34,632 bases of DNA from a virus, in IMG/VR virus record IMGVR_UViG_3300036770_004529, positions 1 to 34,632 of that record; one strand, given 5' to 3'. The position numbers and the translations under genes are program-made. Below, one piece after another: positions 19,847 through 26,647 of this stretch; the stretch's first letter is position 1; each line of letters starts with the position of its first letter. Under the pieces are notes generated by a model. The model saw only the letters and a list, made by a program, of their open reading frames with translations. It searched no databases and had not been told where the DNA came from.

Positions 19847-19915
19847 TGCCGTTAGGAGCTTGAGCCTCGCTATCCTGGTTGGAAGCCAGGCACATCACCA
19901 TATATGCTTACAGGC
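19847..19915 (-). tRNA. tRNA-Gly (UCC)-like sequence, possibly degenerate
   Basis: A perfect anticodon arm CCTGG-CTTCCAA-CCAGG (anticodon TCC) and a D arm GCAT..ATGT are present. The acceptor pairs only 5 of 7 (GCCTGTA with TAACGGC) and the T arm is poor (GCGAG-GCTCAAG-CTCCT, no TTC). No CCA. The promoter variant at 19952-19969 precedes it. Either a decayed tRNA or one tolerating large changes. Confidence 0.4.
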
Positions 19916-19917
19916 CG

Positions 19918-20124
19918 TTAATAACGAATATAAAAATGATATTCGTAAAATATTTTATCTAAGTTCCTTTTCTCTAAAAGAGCAACAAACCCCTCCCAAT
20001 CATTACAAGCCCTATTCCATCCCTTTAGTGCCATCTTTTTTAGAATAGCGTCGGTAGATGTATTTGCTTTGACCATCTTATTTAGAAAATCCATAACCTC
20101 ATTTGTTATATTGATTTCTCTCAT
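19918..20124 (-). CDS. small hypothetical protein, 68 aa
   Basis: MREINITNEVMDFLNKMVKA then a basic helical region with KGWNRACNDWEGFVALLEKR. Its last codons overlap a promoter variant (19952-19969), and the C-terminus is tyrosine-rich. Not recognised. Confidence 0.55.
   Translation of the reverse strand: MREINITNEVMDFLNKMVKANTSTDAILKKMALKGWNRACNDWEGFVALLEKRNLDKIFYEYHFYIRY
19952..19969 (-). promoter_or_regulatory. AAGGAAC-N5-TAAAAT promoter variant
   Basis: AAGGAAC TTAGA TAAAAT, inside the 3' part of 19918-20124 and before the tRNA-Gly-like sequence. Confidence 0.55.
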
Positions 20125-20155
20125 ACTAATCTCTATTTAGTTTAAGATGTTATAG

Positions 20156-20180
20156 ATAGTTCAAGTATCCCTTGAACTAT
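20156..20180. other. perfect inverted repeat
   Basis: 10-bp stem ATAGTTCAAG/CTTGAACTAT with loop TATCC, between two minus-strand genes. No clear U-run on the minus transcript, so a terminator or a protein/RNA processing site are both possible. Confidence 0.5.
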
Positions 20181-20197
20181 TCAGATTATTTTAAACC

Positions 20198-20389
20198 TTA
20201 TCTGAGGGTATCTGTTTGCTCGGTCAATGCTCTTTTCTCTTCCTGCTTCATCTTTACTTGTCTATTCACCCAACCGTTGAATAAAATAAAGAATAAAAGC
20301 AAAGCGCTGAGAAGGCATACACTAATGAGGCCAGACCGACCTTCATCTCTTTTCCTAACTACTTTCACGCTGCTAATAAATGGTGTCAT
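20198..20389 (-). CDS. single-pass membrane protein, 63 aa
   Basis: A basic N-terminus (KVVRKRDEGR), a membrane helix (residues about 20-40, LISVCLLSALLLFFILFNGW), then a charged helical tail. Architecture resembles a short inner-membrane spanin but is too small for certainty. ATGA overlap with 20386-20970. Confidence 0.6.
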   Translation of the reverse strand: MTPFISSVKVVRKRDEGRSGLISVCLLSALLLFFILFNGWVNRQVKMKQEEKRALTEQTDTLR

Positions 20390-20970
20390 TTTATATATGT
20401 TTTAATTGTTTCGATTGTTCCAAAGTCATTAAAGCAATAGTCGAAGAGTCTATCTTCGGCATCCGTTTTTTCAAGATTATGTCTCTTGAGAAAACTATTG
20501 AAGTAATGGTCTTGAGCGGTAGCAAGAGCCTGGACCAAGTCTCGAGTCTTGCTAAGGTCTTCGAAGAGAGGAAGGCTATTCATATCCCCCTCTTTACAAT
20601 CCTTAAAATCTTCAATAGACAATACAACCCCGCTCACAATATGCGCTCTGTATTCAAGCCATAAATCTTCTCCTTCATCATTTTTAACAGAGGTATAGAA
20701 TACAATATAACCAGTCGCTGGAGCAAACTCCCATTCAGAAGACTCTCGCTCTAGGGTAGGGAATCTACTAAGCCAGTCGCCACCTTTTTTCGTAGAGCGT
20801 TGTTCTACTGTCTTATATTTGACTCTTTCGATATAGAGTTTATTATCTTCTCTAACCTCGTAGTTGAACATCAAGCACTCAAGGTCTTTAGTCTGAAAAA
20901 CAGGCTCTGTATCTTTAGGCCATGACTCAGGCATTTCAGCCTTCACAGTGATAGTATCAAACATTCCCAT
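20386..20970 (-). CDS. conserved phage protein of the MGMFDT type, 194 aa
   Basis: Begins MGMFDTITVKAEMPESWPKD with FQTKDLECLMFNYEV, matching an uncharacterised phage/prophage family whose members start MGMFD.V and contain FQTKDL. Strand-rich first two thirds, helical end. Function unknown. Confidence 0.78.
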   Translation of the reverse strand: MGMFDTITVKAEMPESWPKDTEPVFQTKDLECLMFNYEVREDNKLYIERVKYKTVEQRSTKKGGDWLSRFPTLERESSEWEFAPATGYIVFYTSVKNDEGEDLWLEYRAHIVSGVVLSIEDFKDCKEGDMNSLPLFEDLSKTRDLVQALATAQDHYFNSFLKRHNLEKTDAEDRLFDYCFNDFGTIETIKTYIK

Positions 20971-20971
20971 A

Positions 20972-21154
20972 TTATTCTCCTTTTAGTTCTTCAAAAATAA
21001 AGTATTCGCTAATCTCCAGCATAATTGCATCTTCAATCCTATCGAAGATGACAGTTTCATCTGGCTTATCGGTATGCTTATGAGCGCGATTCCATCCAAT
21101 GTGAATGCCTTTTTCAATACACTCTCGAACGAGTTTATAAGTATTCGCTTTCAT
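20972..21154 (-). CDS. small conserved phage protein, 60 aa
   Basis: MKANTYKLVRECIEKGIHIG, then WNRAHKHTDKPDETVIFDRI and an acidic helix. The G...GWNRAHKH..KP pattern recurs in phage small proteins of unknown role. One-base overlap (TAATG) with the upstream gene. Confidence 0.68.
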   Translation of the reverse strand: MKANTYKLVRECIEKGIHIGWNRAHKHTDKPDETVIFDRIEDAIMLEISEYFIFEELKGE

Positions 21155-21477
21155 TAGTATCTATACTTCTTGTCTTGTAGTTTGTCTTCTACTTCATCGA
21201 TAAGGCGAGAAATCTTTGAAGACTCTTCACTATTAACTTCATTTACAAATTTATAATAAATCCTGATACTGCCGAACTTAGTTTTGATTTGCTCAAACTC
21301 AATAGCATCGGGATTGACATTATTGATATTTTCACAGAGAGTATCAATTTCATCATACCACTCTGTTGGGATTTCAAGACCCCAACACATACATGTTTGC
21401 TCCATTGGCAAACTTACTTGCCTAAACAGCTTAGGATACTTCGCAAAAATAATCTTTTCTCTTTCGTCAAAATTCAT
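21154..21477 (-). CDS. hypothetical phage protein, 107 aa
   Basis: MNFDEREKIIFAKYPKLFRQ then QTCMCWGLEIPTEWYDEIDT and KFGSIRIYYKFVN. This resembles a phage family with W.C...GW..L...L and QVKEKFGGLRFY, of unknown function. Start overlaps the upstream 3' end region by ATGA with 21474. Confidence 0.72.
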   Translation of the reverse strand: MNFDEREKIIFAKYPKLFRQVSLPMEQTCMCWGLEIPTEWYDEIDTLCENINNVNPDAIEFEQIKTKFGSIRIYYKFVNEVNSEESSKISRLIDEVEDKLQDKKYRY

Positions 21478-21665
21478 TGAAATATTAGTTCTAAAAAAAA
21501 TTTTACATCCCTATTGGTGACATAGGTGGTATTCATATCAGATACATAAGTCTGAGAACTTACCCGTCGCAGGTCTTCTCGAGTCATTAGTTCTGTCCAG
21601 TTGCTCTTCGTAGAAGCACAACTTGTAAGTAGGCAAGCAGCGCTTAGTAGTATAGTATATTTCAT
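21474..21665 (-). CDS. small lipoprotein, 63 aa
   Basis: MKYTILLSAACLLTSCASTK: a basic start, hydrophobic h-region and an LLTSC lipobox, so processing by signal peptidase II at Cys16 is expected in the host. The mature part is about 48 residues with a VTNRDVKFFLELIFQ end. A role as outer-membrane spanin or superinfection-exclusion lipoprotein is possible but unproven. Confidence 0.7.
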   Translation of the reverse strand: MKYTILLSAACLLTSCASTKSNWTELMTREDLRRVSSQTYVSDMNTTYVTNRDVKFFLELIFQ

Positions 21666-21669
21666 ATTA

Positions 21670-21912
21670 TTAAAGTTTAAAAGGGAGTCTATCCAGGGCG
21701 CGGCCTAAAGCAATCTTTACACCCTTCTTGCGATCATAGTTCTCCTTGTCAGAGCATCTAGCCAACCCATCAGTAACAAAACTCTCATTTTGAAAAATCT
21801 GAACCTCTGTAGACCCTCCTCTCTCGTGCGGTCGGTTCCCCTCAACATATCGACGGGTATGAAATACCCTTACCCTATAACCTTTTTGTCTTAGCGATTT
21901 TACTGTTTCCAT
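21670..21912 (-). CDS. conserved small phage protein, 80 aa
   Basis: METVKSLRQKGYRVRVFHTR then RPHERGGSTEVQIF and DRKKGVKIALGRAL. Basic, beta-rich; resembles phage proteins with GG.T.V.I......G.A.CS..D.F.RK.G..IALGRAL. Function unknown. ATG is 6 nt from its -10 box. Confidence 0.72.
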   Translation of the reverse strand: METVKSLRQKGYRVRVFHTRRYVEGNRPHERGGSTEVQIFQNESFVTDGLARCSDKENYDRKKGVKIALGRALDRLPFKL

Positions 21913-21918
21913 ATTTAT

Positions 21919-21936
21919 ATTATATCAAAGTTCCTA
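21919..21936 (-). promoter_or_regulatory. TAGGAAC-N5-TATAAT promoter
   Basis: TAGGAAC TTTGA TATAAT, 6 nt before ATG 21912; the upstream TAG stop is its first codon. Confidence 0.8.
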
Positions 21937-22104
21937 TGAAAGTTTTTGTACGCACATTCCAATCTCATTACATGCCTCAATATTACAGCACATGCTGCGA
22001 GAACATTGATATTGAATTTTGGCTTTGCGAAAAATCTTATCGTAGTTCGTCGCATATTTCTTACGGTCGACTGGCCTTGGTTTATCTCCTTTACCCGCGC
22101 TCAT
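21934..22104 (-). CDS. conserved small phage protein (MSAGKGDKPR type), 56 aa
   Basis: ATG at 22104. MSAGKGDKPRPVDRKKYATN is a recognisable start of a widespread phage family (GKGD..R.V....Y..N...I). The C-terminus is cysteine-rich (CSRSMCC, ACNEIGMC), perhaps metal binding. Function unknown. Confidence 0.7.
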   Translation of the reverse strand: MSAGKGDKPRPVDRKKYATNYDKIFRKAKIQYQCSRSMCCNIEACNEIGMCVQKLS

Positions 22105-22106
22105 AT

Positions 22107-22355
22107 TTACCATTGAATGTTTTTACTAAATTCCGGGTCTCCAAGACCCTCCAGATTATTAGATTTTTCGTGAAGTTCTTTCAAGGTAGGGCTCCATGAA
22201 AACACTCTAAGAGCGTGATCTACTTCAAGCCATGACACTCCCAGCGCATTACCTAAAGAATGAACAATAAAGACCCACAAAAAGTTACCAACTATCCACG
22301 CAGTAGCTAAAACAGTGCCGAACGCACTCCACACGGTTTCAAATATTTCTCTCAT
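22107..22355 (-). CDS. small membrane protein, 82 aa
   Basis: MREIFETVWSAFGTVLATAW then IVGNFLWVFIVHSLGNALGV: one or two membrane segments in the first half and a soluble acidic second half. Not recognised. Confidence 0.62.
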   Translation of the reverse strand: MREIFETVWSAFGTVLATAWIVGNFLWVFIVHSLGNALGVSWLEVDHALRVFSWSPTLKELHEKSNNLEGLGDPEFSKNIQW

Positions 22356-22358
22356 AAA

Positions 22359-22469
22359 TCAAAAATTAAGACAAGTATAAAAAATCCAAAATGCTAATTT
22401 ATTAACAATCCAAGTATACACTAACAATGCTGGAATAACCAGCAAACATCCCATACATCCATCTTTCAT
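22359..22469 (-). CDS. 36-aa membrane protein
   Basis: MKDGCMGCLLVIPALLVYTW then IVNKLAFWIFYTCLNF. Two hydrophobic segments; ATGA overlap with 22466-22675. Confidence 0.5.
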   Translation of the reverse strand: MKDGCMGCLLVIPALLVYTWIVNKLAFWIFYTCLNF

Positions 22470-22675
22470 TTTTTAATCTCCTTTACGATTCTATCTACCA
22501 TATATGCTGGCATAATTTCATTTTCTTCTTCTGTAAATGTCTGAATAATTATATCTTCGTCATTGATAAGAACGCGCCTCACATAACCTGAATCTACAAG
22601 ATTAGAGATAATGGGGCGAATCATTTCACGGTCGTTCTCGGTGTTACCCTTTGTGAGGCCTATTACTATGCTCAT
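22466..22675 (-). CDS. small hypothetical protein, 69 aa
   Basis: MSIVIGLTKGNTENDREMIR, then a beta pair (VRRVLINDEDIIIQTF) and a helical end. ATGA overlaps at both ends. Not recognised. Confidence 0.6.
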   Translation of the reverse strand: MSIVIGLTKGNTENDREMIRPIISNLVDSGYVRRVLINDEDIIIQTFTEEENEIMPAYMVDRIVKEIKK

Positions 22676-23121
22676 TTGTGTATTGTTTTAATATAATCTA
22701 AAAGTTTATACATTTCAAATATTTTTTCCCCGATTTTTTCCCAAGACTCTGCTTCCAGTTCTGCTTGAACCATATCCCAGCCTTTTTTTCTTTTTGAAAT
22801 CATACTCGTAGCAGGTCTTTTATCAATCCTAAACTGGACCCAATGCCGGAACTCGTGAAATATAGTTTGTATAAACTCTTCAAATGTTTCGTTATTATCT
22901 AAGTTTACATATATAGTTTCTCCGTAATAATACCACCCCGCGAGAGTCTCATCATATTTAATCTTGATAGATATATTATGATTTGTTTTAGAGCGGTTGG
23001 TAAAAATCCATTCGTATGTAGCAGTTAGGCAATGCGAGAGTAGTTTCCAGTCTAAGTTGCACTTATACTTTTCTTCAATCTTTTCTATATCTTTCTTAGA
23101 CGGCTTTAACTGTATTTTCAT
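22672..23121 (-). CDS. zincin-type metallopeptidase-like protein, 149 aa
   Basis: ATG at 23121 (MKIQLKPSKKDIEKIEEKYK), overlapping the radA C-terminal gene by 26 nt. IFHEFRHWVQF contains HExxH, with a following acidic ELEAESWEKIGE helix that could give the third ligand. Similar small zincins occur in phages and mobile elements; substrate unknown. Confidence 0.72.
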   Translation of the reverse strand: MKIQLKPSKKDIEKIEEKYKCNLDWKLLSHCLTATYEWIFTNRSKTNHNISIKIKYDETLAGWYYYGETIYVNLDNNETFEEFIQTIFHEFRHWVQFRIDKRPATSMISKRKKGWDMVQAELEAESWEKIGEKIFEMYKLLDYIKTIHK

Positions 23122-24241
23122 ATGAGTGTTTCCAGATAGCAGAATCTCCTCTACCATACTTTACAAGATGACCCTCGGAAGTCAACGCTCTAAGTAGATA
23201 TCCCGCACGGGTAGCATCCACTTTAAGTTCTTTACATACGCGCTGAATAGTAATACCAGGCGGCTCGTTGAGAGCGCGAATCTTTTCCAGTTCTTCATCT
23301 TTACGCTTCGCTTTAGGCTTAGCGCGCTCTTCCTTAGGAGCGACTTCTTTATCAAAGTCAAACCCGCTAGAGCCAAAATACATTGAGATTTCAGAGAGGC
23401 AGCCGTATCGATTCTTTGTAGTAGCAACAGTTCTAAACGAACTATCATCTTCGTCTACAGTAATATCCATATTGACATCAACAGCATGAGGGATAGTAGT
23501 AGAGCCTTTATACATACCATTCTTCGTAATATGTAGAATAATACACATAGCAGTCTCGAACTCCTTACAAGCCCCTACAAGTTTAGCAATAGCACTCTCT
23601 TGAGCAGTTCTGTTAAGGCGAGAACCATTCTCAGACAAGCAAGGGAATGAATCAAACACTACAAAGTCCATCTCCTCCATGAACGAAATAATCTTATCGA
23701 TATCAGTCTCGTTCGCAACATAGACATTTTTGATTTTAAGTCGCCGCGAAGTATACGCAATCATCTCAATAGACTCTTCACCGGTAATATAAGCAGTCTT
23801 GTATCCGTTATTAGATAGAGACTCACAAAGTTGTAGCAGCAGGGTAGTATTGTGATGAATTACGCCGTTAGGGGTGATATAAACATGCGGCGCATCAAGG
23901 GAAATATCATATACATCAGAAATATCATTATCAATGATATTCCTTCTAATAATTTTATCCCCGCCATCAATTGTATCCACGCTATTGCACGCTTCAATCT
24001 TTTTACACACTCCGTTTTCAAAGACTAGATGCTCATTTGATACCTTTAACCTCTTTCCTGATTTTAAAAATACCTCATGCAGTGTATGGTTTGTTTTTCT
24101 GATATACCCTCTAATAGGAATTAGATTCTTTTGCGGATCAAGAGTATAAAGCTGCTCATTGCTGAATTCGATTTCGTTAGGAGCAATACCGACCTTTAGA
24201 AAGTCAAATAGATCTTTAAAGGTTACATTAATTTGTTTCAT
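23096..24241 (-). CDS. C-terminal half of a fractured RadA-like ATPase, with C-intein, 381 aa
   Basis: Residues 1-131 are the C-terminal part of an intein, with VFLKSGKRLKVSNEHLV (block B with H) and VYITPNGVIHHN (block G). Residues 132-381 are RadA/Sms-like: TTLLLQL completes Walker A, GEES at 154-157, Walker B FVVFDSF near 193-199, HITKNG near 236 and the RadA-specific KNRYG at 275-279. A winged-helix-like tail follows. Joined to the product of 25171-25434 by trans-splicing it would give a 308-aa ATPase with APGSGK|TT restored. It lacks the zinc finger and Lon-like domain of bacterial RadA. Confidence 0.88.
   Translation of the reverse strand: MKQINVTFKDLFDFLKVGIAPNEIEFSNEQLYTLDPQKNLIPIRGYIRKTNHTLHEVFLKSGKRLKVSNEHLVFENGVCKKIEACNSVDTIDGGDKIIRRNIIDNDISDVYDISLDAPHVYITPNGVIHHNTTLLLQLCESLSNNGYKTAYITGEESIEMIAYTSRRLKIKNVYVANETDIDKIISFMEEMDFVVFDSFPCLSENGSRLNRTAQESAIAKLVGACKEFETAMCIILHITKNGMYKGSTTIPHAVDVNMDITVDEDDSSFRTVATTKNRYGCLSEISMYFGSSGFDFDKEVAPKEERAKPKAKRKDEELEKIRALNEPPGITIQRVCKELKVDATRAGYLLRALTSEGHLVKYGRGDSAIWKHSYENTVKAV
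23849..24241 (-). mobile_element. C-terminal half of the split intein
   Basis: 131 residues from Met1 to HHN, followed by Thr as the +1 residue. It contains intein blocks B, F and G but not the first catalytic Cys, which is on the partner ORF. Confidence 0.85.
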
Positions 24242-25142
24242 TATTTTCGATTATATTATTAATTTTTGTTTTAATTATAGTAGGGTTCCATTTTGTAAAA
24301 TCATCCTCCCATATTACTACTACTCTATAGCCTTTTTCTTCTGCGAATATTTTCTTGCGATTATCTTTTTTCCAAATTTCTTCTGCTGATAAATTAATTA
24401 CAGGGTGTATATAGTCCTTAGTAAATTTCTTAGGATTACAATGCCAGAAATCGCCGTTGAATTCTATTAAGATCTTTTTTTTATGATTAATAAAATCATA
24501 AATAAACATTTTATTTTCGTCTGTCAGAACATATTGAGGGGTGTATTCCTCGCCGAGAATTTCGCCTAATTTTTTCTCCATCGCTGACGGGCCTCTATAT
24601 ATAACCCTCCTATGTATTATAGTTGGATCTATTTCTATTGCTTTCGATAAAGAATTAGCCCATTTTATGTTTCTTTCTTTTATTTTATTTTCAACTTCTT
24701 CTTCGCTAAAGCCTTTTTGTCTATAGAAATCCCGACCTCTTGATTGATTCTTATGGTGACCGTTTTTATACCACGTCTCGACTCTTTGCTTAATTAATTC
24801 AGGTATTCTAGATTTTTTACTCAACTCGGTCTGTAATTTTTTTATTTTTTTAACACTCTCATCATAGCTATACCCTCTTACAATCCAGTAAAATACCCTC
24901 CTATAGTTATACTTCTCTCCATACTTTTGTTTGAAAAAACTACTGAATTCTCTATTAAAATTATAAAGAGATATTTGATCTCGCTTTAAAATATTTTCTG
25001 CAAATTCTTTAATTTCATCAGTGTTTATAAAGTGATGAATATTATTTTTGTAATTTTTAGTTCGTTTTGCAATAATATTAGATATATCATCGATAGTATC
25101 GACGATAGCATATATAGTATTTCTCTTAGTTATCCAGGTCAT
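24228..25142 (-). CDS. free-standing Vsr-like (EDxHD) homing endonuclease, 304 aa
   Basis: The C-terminal third shows YTPQYVLTDENKMFIYDFIN then ILIEFNGDFWHCNP and VVVIWEDDF, the Vsr-fold nuclease pattern of the endonucleases found between split-intein halves. The N-terminal 200 residues are basic and helical with FSEEEVENKIKER-type segments, probably for DNA recognition. It lies exactly between the two radA halves, overlapping the second by 14 nt and separated from the first by 28 nt. It has its own late promoter 5 nt before ATG. Confidence 0.85.
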   Translation of the reverse strand: MTWITKRNTIYAIVDTIDDISNIIAKRTKNYKNNIHHFINTDEIKEFAENILKRDQISLYNFNREFSSFFKQKYGEKYNYRRVFYWIVRGYSYDESVKKIKKLQTELSKKSRIPELIKQRVETWYKNGHHKNQSRGRDFYRQKGFSEEEVENKIKERNIKWANSLSKAIEIDPTIIHRRVIYRGPSAMEKKLGEILGEEYTPQYVLTDENKMFIYDFINHKKKILIEFNGDFWHCNPKKFTKDYIHPVINLSAEEIWKKDNRKKIFAEEKGYRVVVIWEDDFTKWNPTIIKTKINNIIENNETN

Positions 25143-25147
25143 ATATA

Positions 25148-25155
25148 TATTTATG
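25148..25155 (-). promoter_or_regulatory. T4-type late promoter CATAAATA
   Basis: Ends 5 nt before ATG 25142 of the endonuclease and could also transcribe the radA C-half. Confidence 0.7.
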
Positions 25156-25170
25156 ACCCGGGCATGGAAT

Positions 25171-25434
25171 TTACCCCACCCGGGATAAAATAAAATTATT
25201 TAATCTGTTGATTAAATCGTCTGATCCAAAAATCGTAATTTCCTGATCACCAGCATGACACTTGCCTGAGCCTGGCGCGGCAGCAATCGTAGACACCGAG
25301 CCAGGCAAAATACCTTCGCCGCCATAGATTGTATCTAACTGCTTAACTCCCGTTTTCATTCTATTAAAGAATGAGTTAGGAACAATAACATCACTGATTT
25401 TAGTTAGTTTAGTTTTAGTATGATTAATAATCAT
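25171..25434 (-). CDS. N-terminal half of a fractured RadA-like ATPase, with N-intein, 87 aa
   Basis: Residues 1-58 are the start of a RecA-fold ATPase (TGVKQLDTIYGGEGILPGSV, then AAAPGSGK of Walker A). Residue 59 is Cys and opens an intein sequence, CHAGDQEITIF, that stops after 29 residues (ILSRVG). The stop splits the intein far earlier than the usual position of about residue 100. The remaining intein and ATPase are in 23096-24241. It has a 27-nt leader from its promoter. Confidence 0.88.
   Translation of the reverse strand: MIINHTKTKLTKISDVIVPNSFFNRMKTGVKQLDTIYGGEGILPGSVSTIAAAPGSGKCHAGDQEITIFGSDDLINRLNNFILSRVG
25174..25260 (-). mobile_element. N-terminal half of the split intein (29 aa)
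   Basis: Starts with the nucleophile Cys59 directly after GSGK; GDQE resembles the GDT motif of block A. Its short length resembles atypically split inteins such as AceL-TerL. Confidence 0.85.
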
Positions 25435-25461
25435 TTTTTTGTTTGTTTATTTTGTTCTCTT

Positions 25462-25479
25462 ATTATAACAGAGTTCCTT
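25462..25479 (-). promoter_or_regulatory. AAGGAAC-N5-TATAAT promoter
   Basis: AAGGAAC TCTGT TATAAT, with a 27-nt A-rich leader to ATG 25434. Confidence 0.8.
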
Positions 25480-25498
25480 TTATCTTTTTCTATTAAAA

Positions 25499-25798
25499 TC
25501 AGACCCCACACAAAACAACTTCGACTGGGCTACCACAATCAGGGCACTTGCCATCTTTGACGTCTCCATCGCAGTGCTGCTCATGCCATCCGCAACGCTC
25601 ACTCTTGACTTCTAAGATATGTTTACAATATCCAGGCCGGTGCTCAAACGCAGGGCAACTACATTCGTAGTCGTATTCATAGTCCCCGTCATATTGCTTC
25701 TGAAATGATACAGTATAGGTGTTATCTTTGCTGCCTTTGACTTCTTTTTTCCAGAAGACATTGGAGCAGCATTGCCGCATAGGAATGATATCTAACAT
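25499..25798 (-). CDS. SWIM zinc-finger protein, 99 aa
   Basis: YECSCPAFEHRPGYCKHILE is a SWIM motif (CxC...CxH), a fold that binds nucleic acids or proteins. A C-terminal knuckle CDGDVKDGKCPDCGSP adds further zinc ligands. The ATG at 25798 is 11 nt from the -10 box. Lies just before the radA operon; a link to recombination is plausible because some SWIM proteins act with RecA-family enzymes, but this is inference. Confidence 0.82.
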   Translation of the reverse strand: MLDIIPMRQCCSNVFWKKEVKGSKDNTYTVSFQKQYDGDYEYDYECSCPAFEHRPGYCKHILEVKSERCGWHEQHCDGDVKDGKCPDCGSPVEVVLCGV

Positions 25799-25809
25799 TT
25801 TTTTCTTAT

Positions 25810-25827
25810 ATTATAAGAAAGTTCCTT
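25810..25827 (-). promoter_or_regulatory. AAGGAAC-N5-TATAAT promoter
   Basis: AAGGAAC TTTCT TATAAT, 11 nt before ATG 25798. Confidence 0.8.
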
Positions 25828-25828
25828 A

Positions 25829-26596
25829 TTAAAAAGTTGCTAACGCTTCTTTCAACTCGGAAACTGGGGCAACAGTTTGTTGCTTACCCAAGTCATAATA
25901 CGCTCGCTCGAGCCAGTGGTTGTTATACAAATAAAGTTTTCCTTCCCTCTTAAGAGGCTTAGCAGCGGTTTTATAATCTATTTTACGCTCTTTCATCATA
26001 TAATCAACTACAGAAACAAACTCATCTTTTACATCAACAATAGGAACGGGCGGAGGAGATACAACTCCAGTACTCGCTTTCACTAAGTTAATAAACCAAT
26101 CTTTGCCAATCTTAGTGCCCGGGCATGTCTTCGAAGTCTTTGGGTCATCTCTATGAAAGAGAATAGTTTTGCTATTTGCCTCAACACCAATCCACTCCAG
26201 CAAATCAGCAGTAGCCTTAGCGGTAGTATTCCAGCACTCTTTGCCGCGGCCGTTGAGCGGGTCTTCTACATCATAGTTGCCCAATACCTCTATGCCAATG
26301 GTATAGGAGTTAAAAGACGCTGCGTGAATGCCCGCGGTAGTGAGAGGGGTCATGCCATATATCTCATTCTCATCAGTAAAGAGATGCGGCCCTCTATTCC
26401 ATCCTAATGTATTCTTATAGAAGCCGCTTATGTTATGGATATGTTCTATCAAGAGACCCTTAGGTCTCTGAGCGAGAGAAGGTGCCGCGGTATGATGAAT
26501 AACCACAGCCCTAACCCAAGATGGTTTCTTTACAGTTTTAAGATACTCCTTGAAAGAAGCATTCGACCAGACCTTTCCAACATTCGCGTATGACAT
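25829..26596 (-). CDS. endolysin, N-acetylmuramoyl-L-alanine amidase, 255 aa
   Basis: An amidase_2/PGRP-type domain: VIHHTAAPS, GPHLFTDENEIYGMTPL, FNSYTIGIEVLGNYD and LFHRDDPKTSKTCPG supply the zinc ligands and catalytic residues (H, H, C or D). The C-terminal 60 residues (from PPPVPIVDVKDEF) are probably a wall-binding segment. It cleaves the peptide from the sugar in peptidoglycan at lysis. ATG 26596 (MSYANVGKVW) follows a late promoter; the longer frame is rejected because it starts inside the inverted repeat. No signal peptide. Confidence 0.9.
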   Translation of the reverse strand: MSYANVGKVWSNASFKEYLKTVKKPSWVRAVVIHHTAAPSLAQRPKGLLIEHIHNISGFYKNTLGWNRGPHLFTDENEIYGMTPLTTAGIHAASFNSYTIGIEVLGNYDVEDPLNGRGKECWNTTAKATADLLEWIGVEANSKTILFHRDDPKTSKTCPGTKIGKDWFINLVKASTGVVSPPPVPIVDVKDEFVSVVDYMMKERKIDYKTAAKPLKREGKLYLYNNHWLERAYYDLGKQQTVAPVSELKEALATF

Positions 26597-26599
26597 ATA

Positions 26600-26644
26600 A
26601 AAATATTTAGGCAGATAGCCAAAGACCATCCACCTAAATATTTT
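26600..26644. other. 12-bp inverted repeat: terminator combined with late promoter
   Basis: AAAATATTTAGG and its exact complement, 21 nt apart. On the minus strand it can fold after the DUF932 stop and ends in a T-run. Its second arm contains CCTAAATA (26604-26611), the late promoter of the endolysin gene, 7 nt before ATG. Confidence 0.65.
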
Positions 26645-26647
26645 CTT

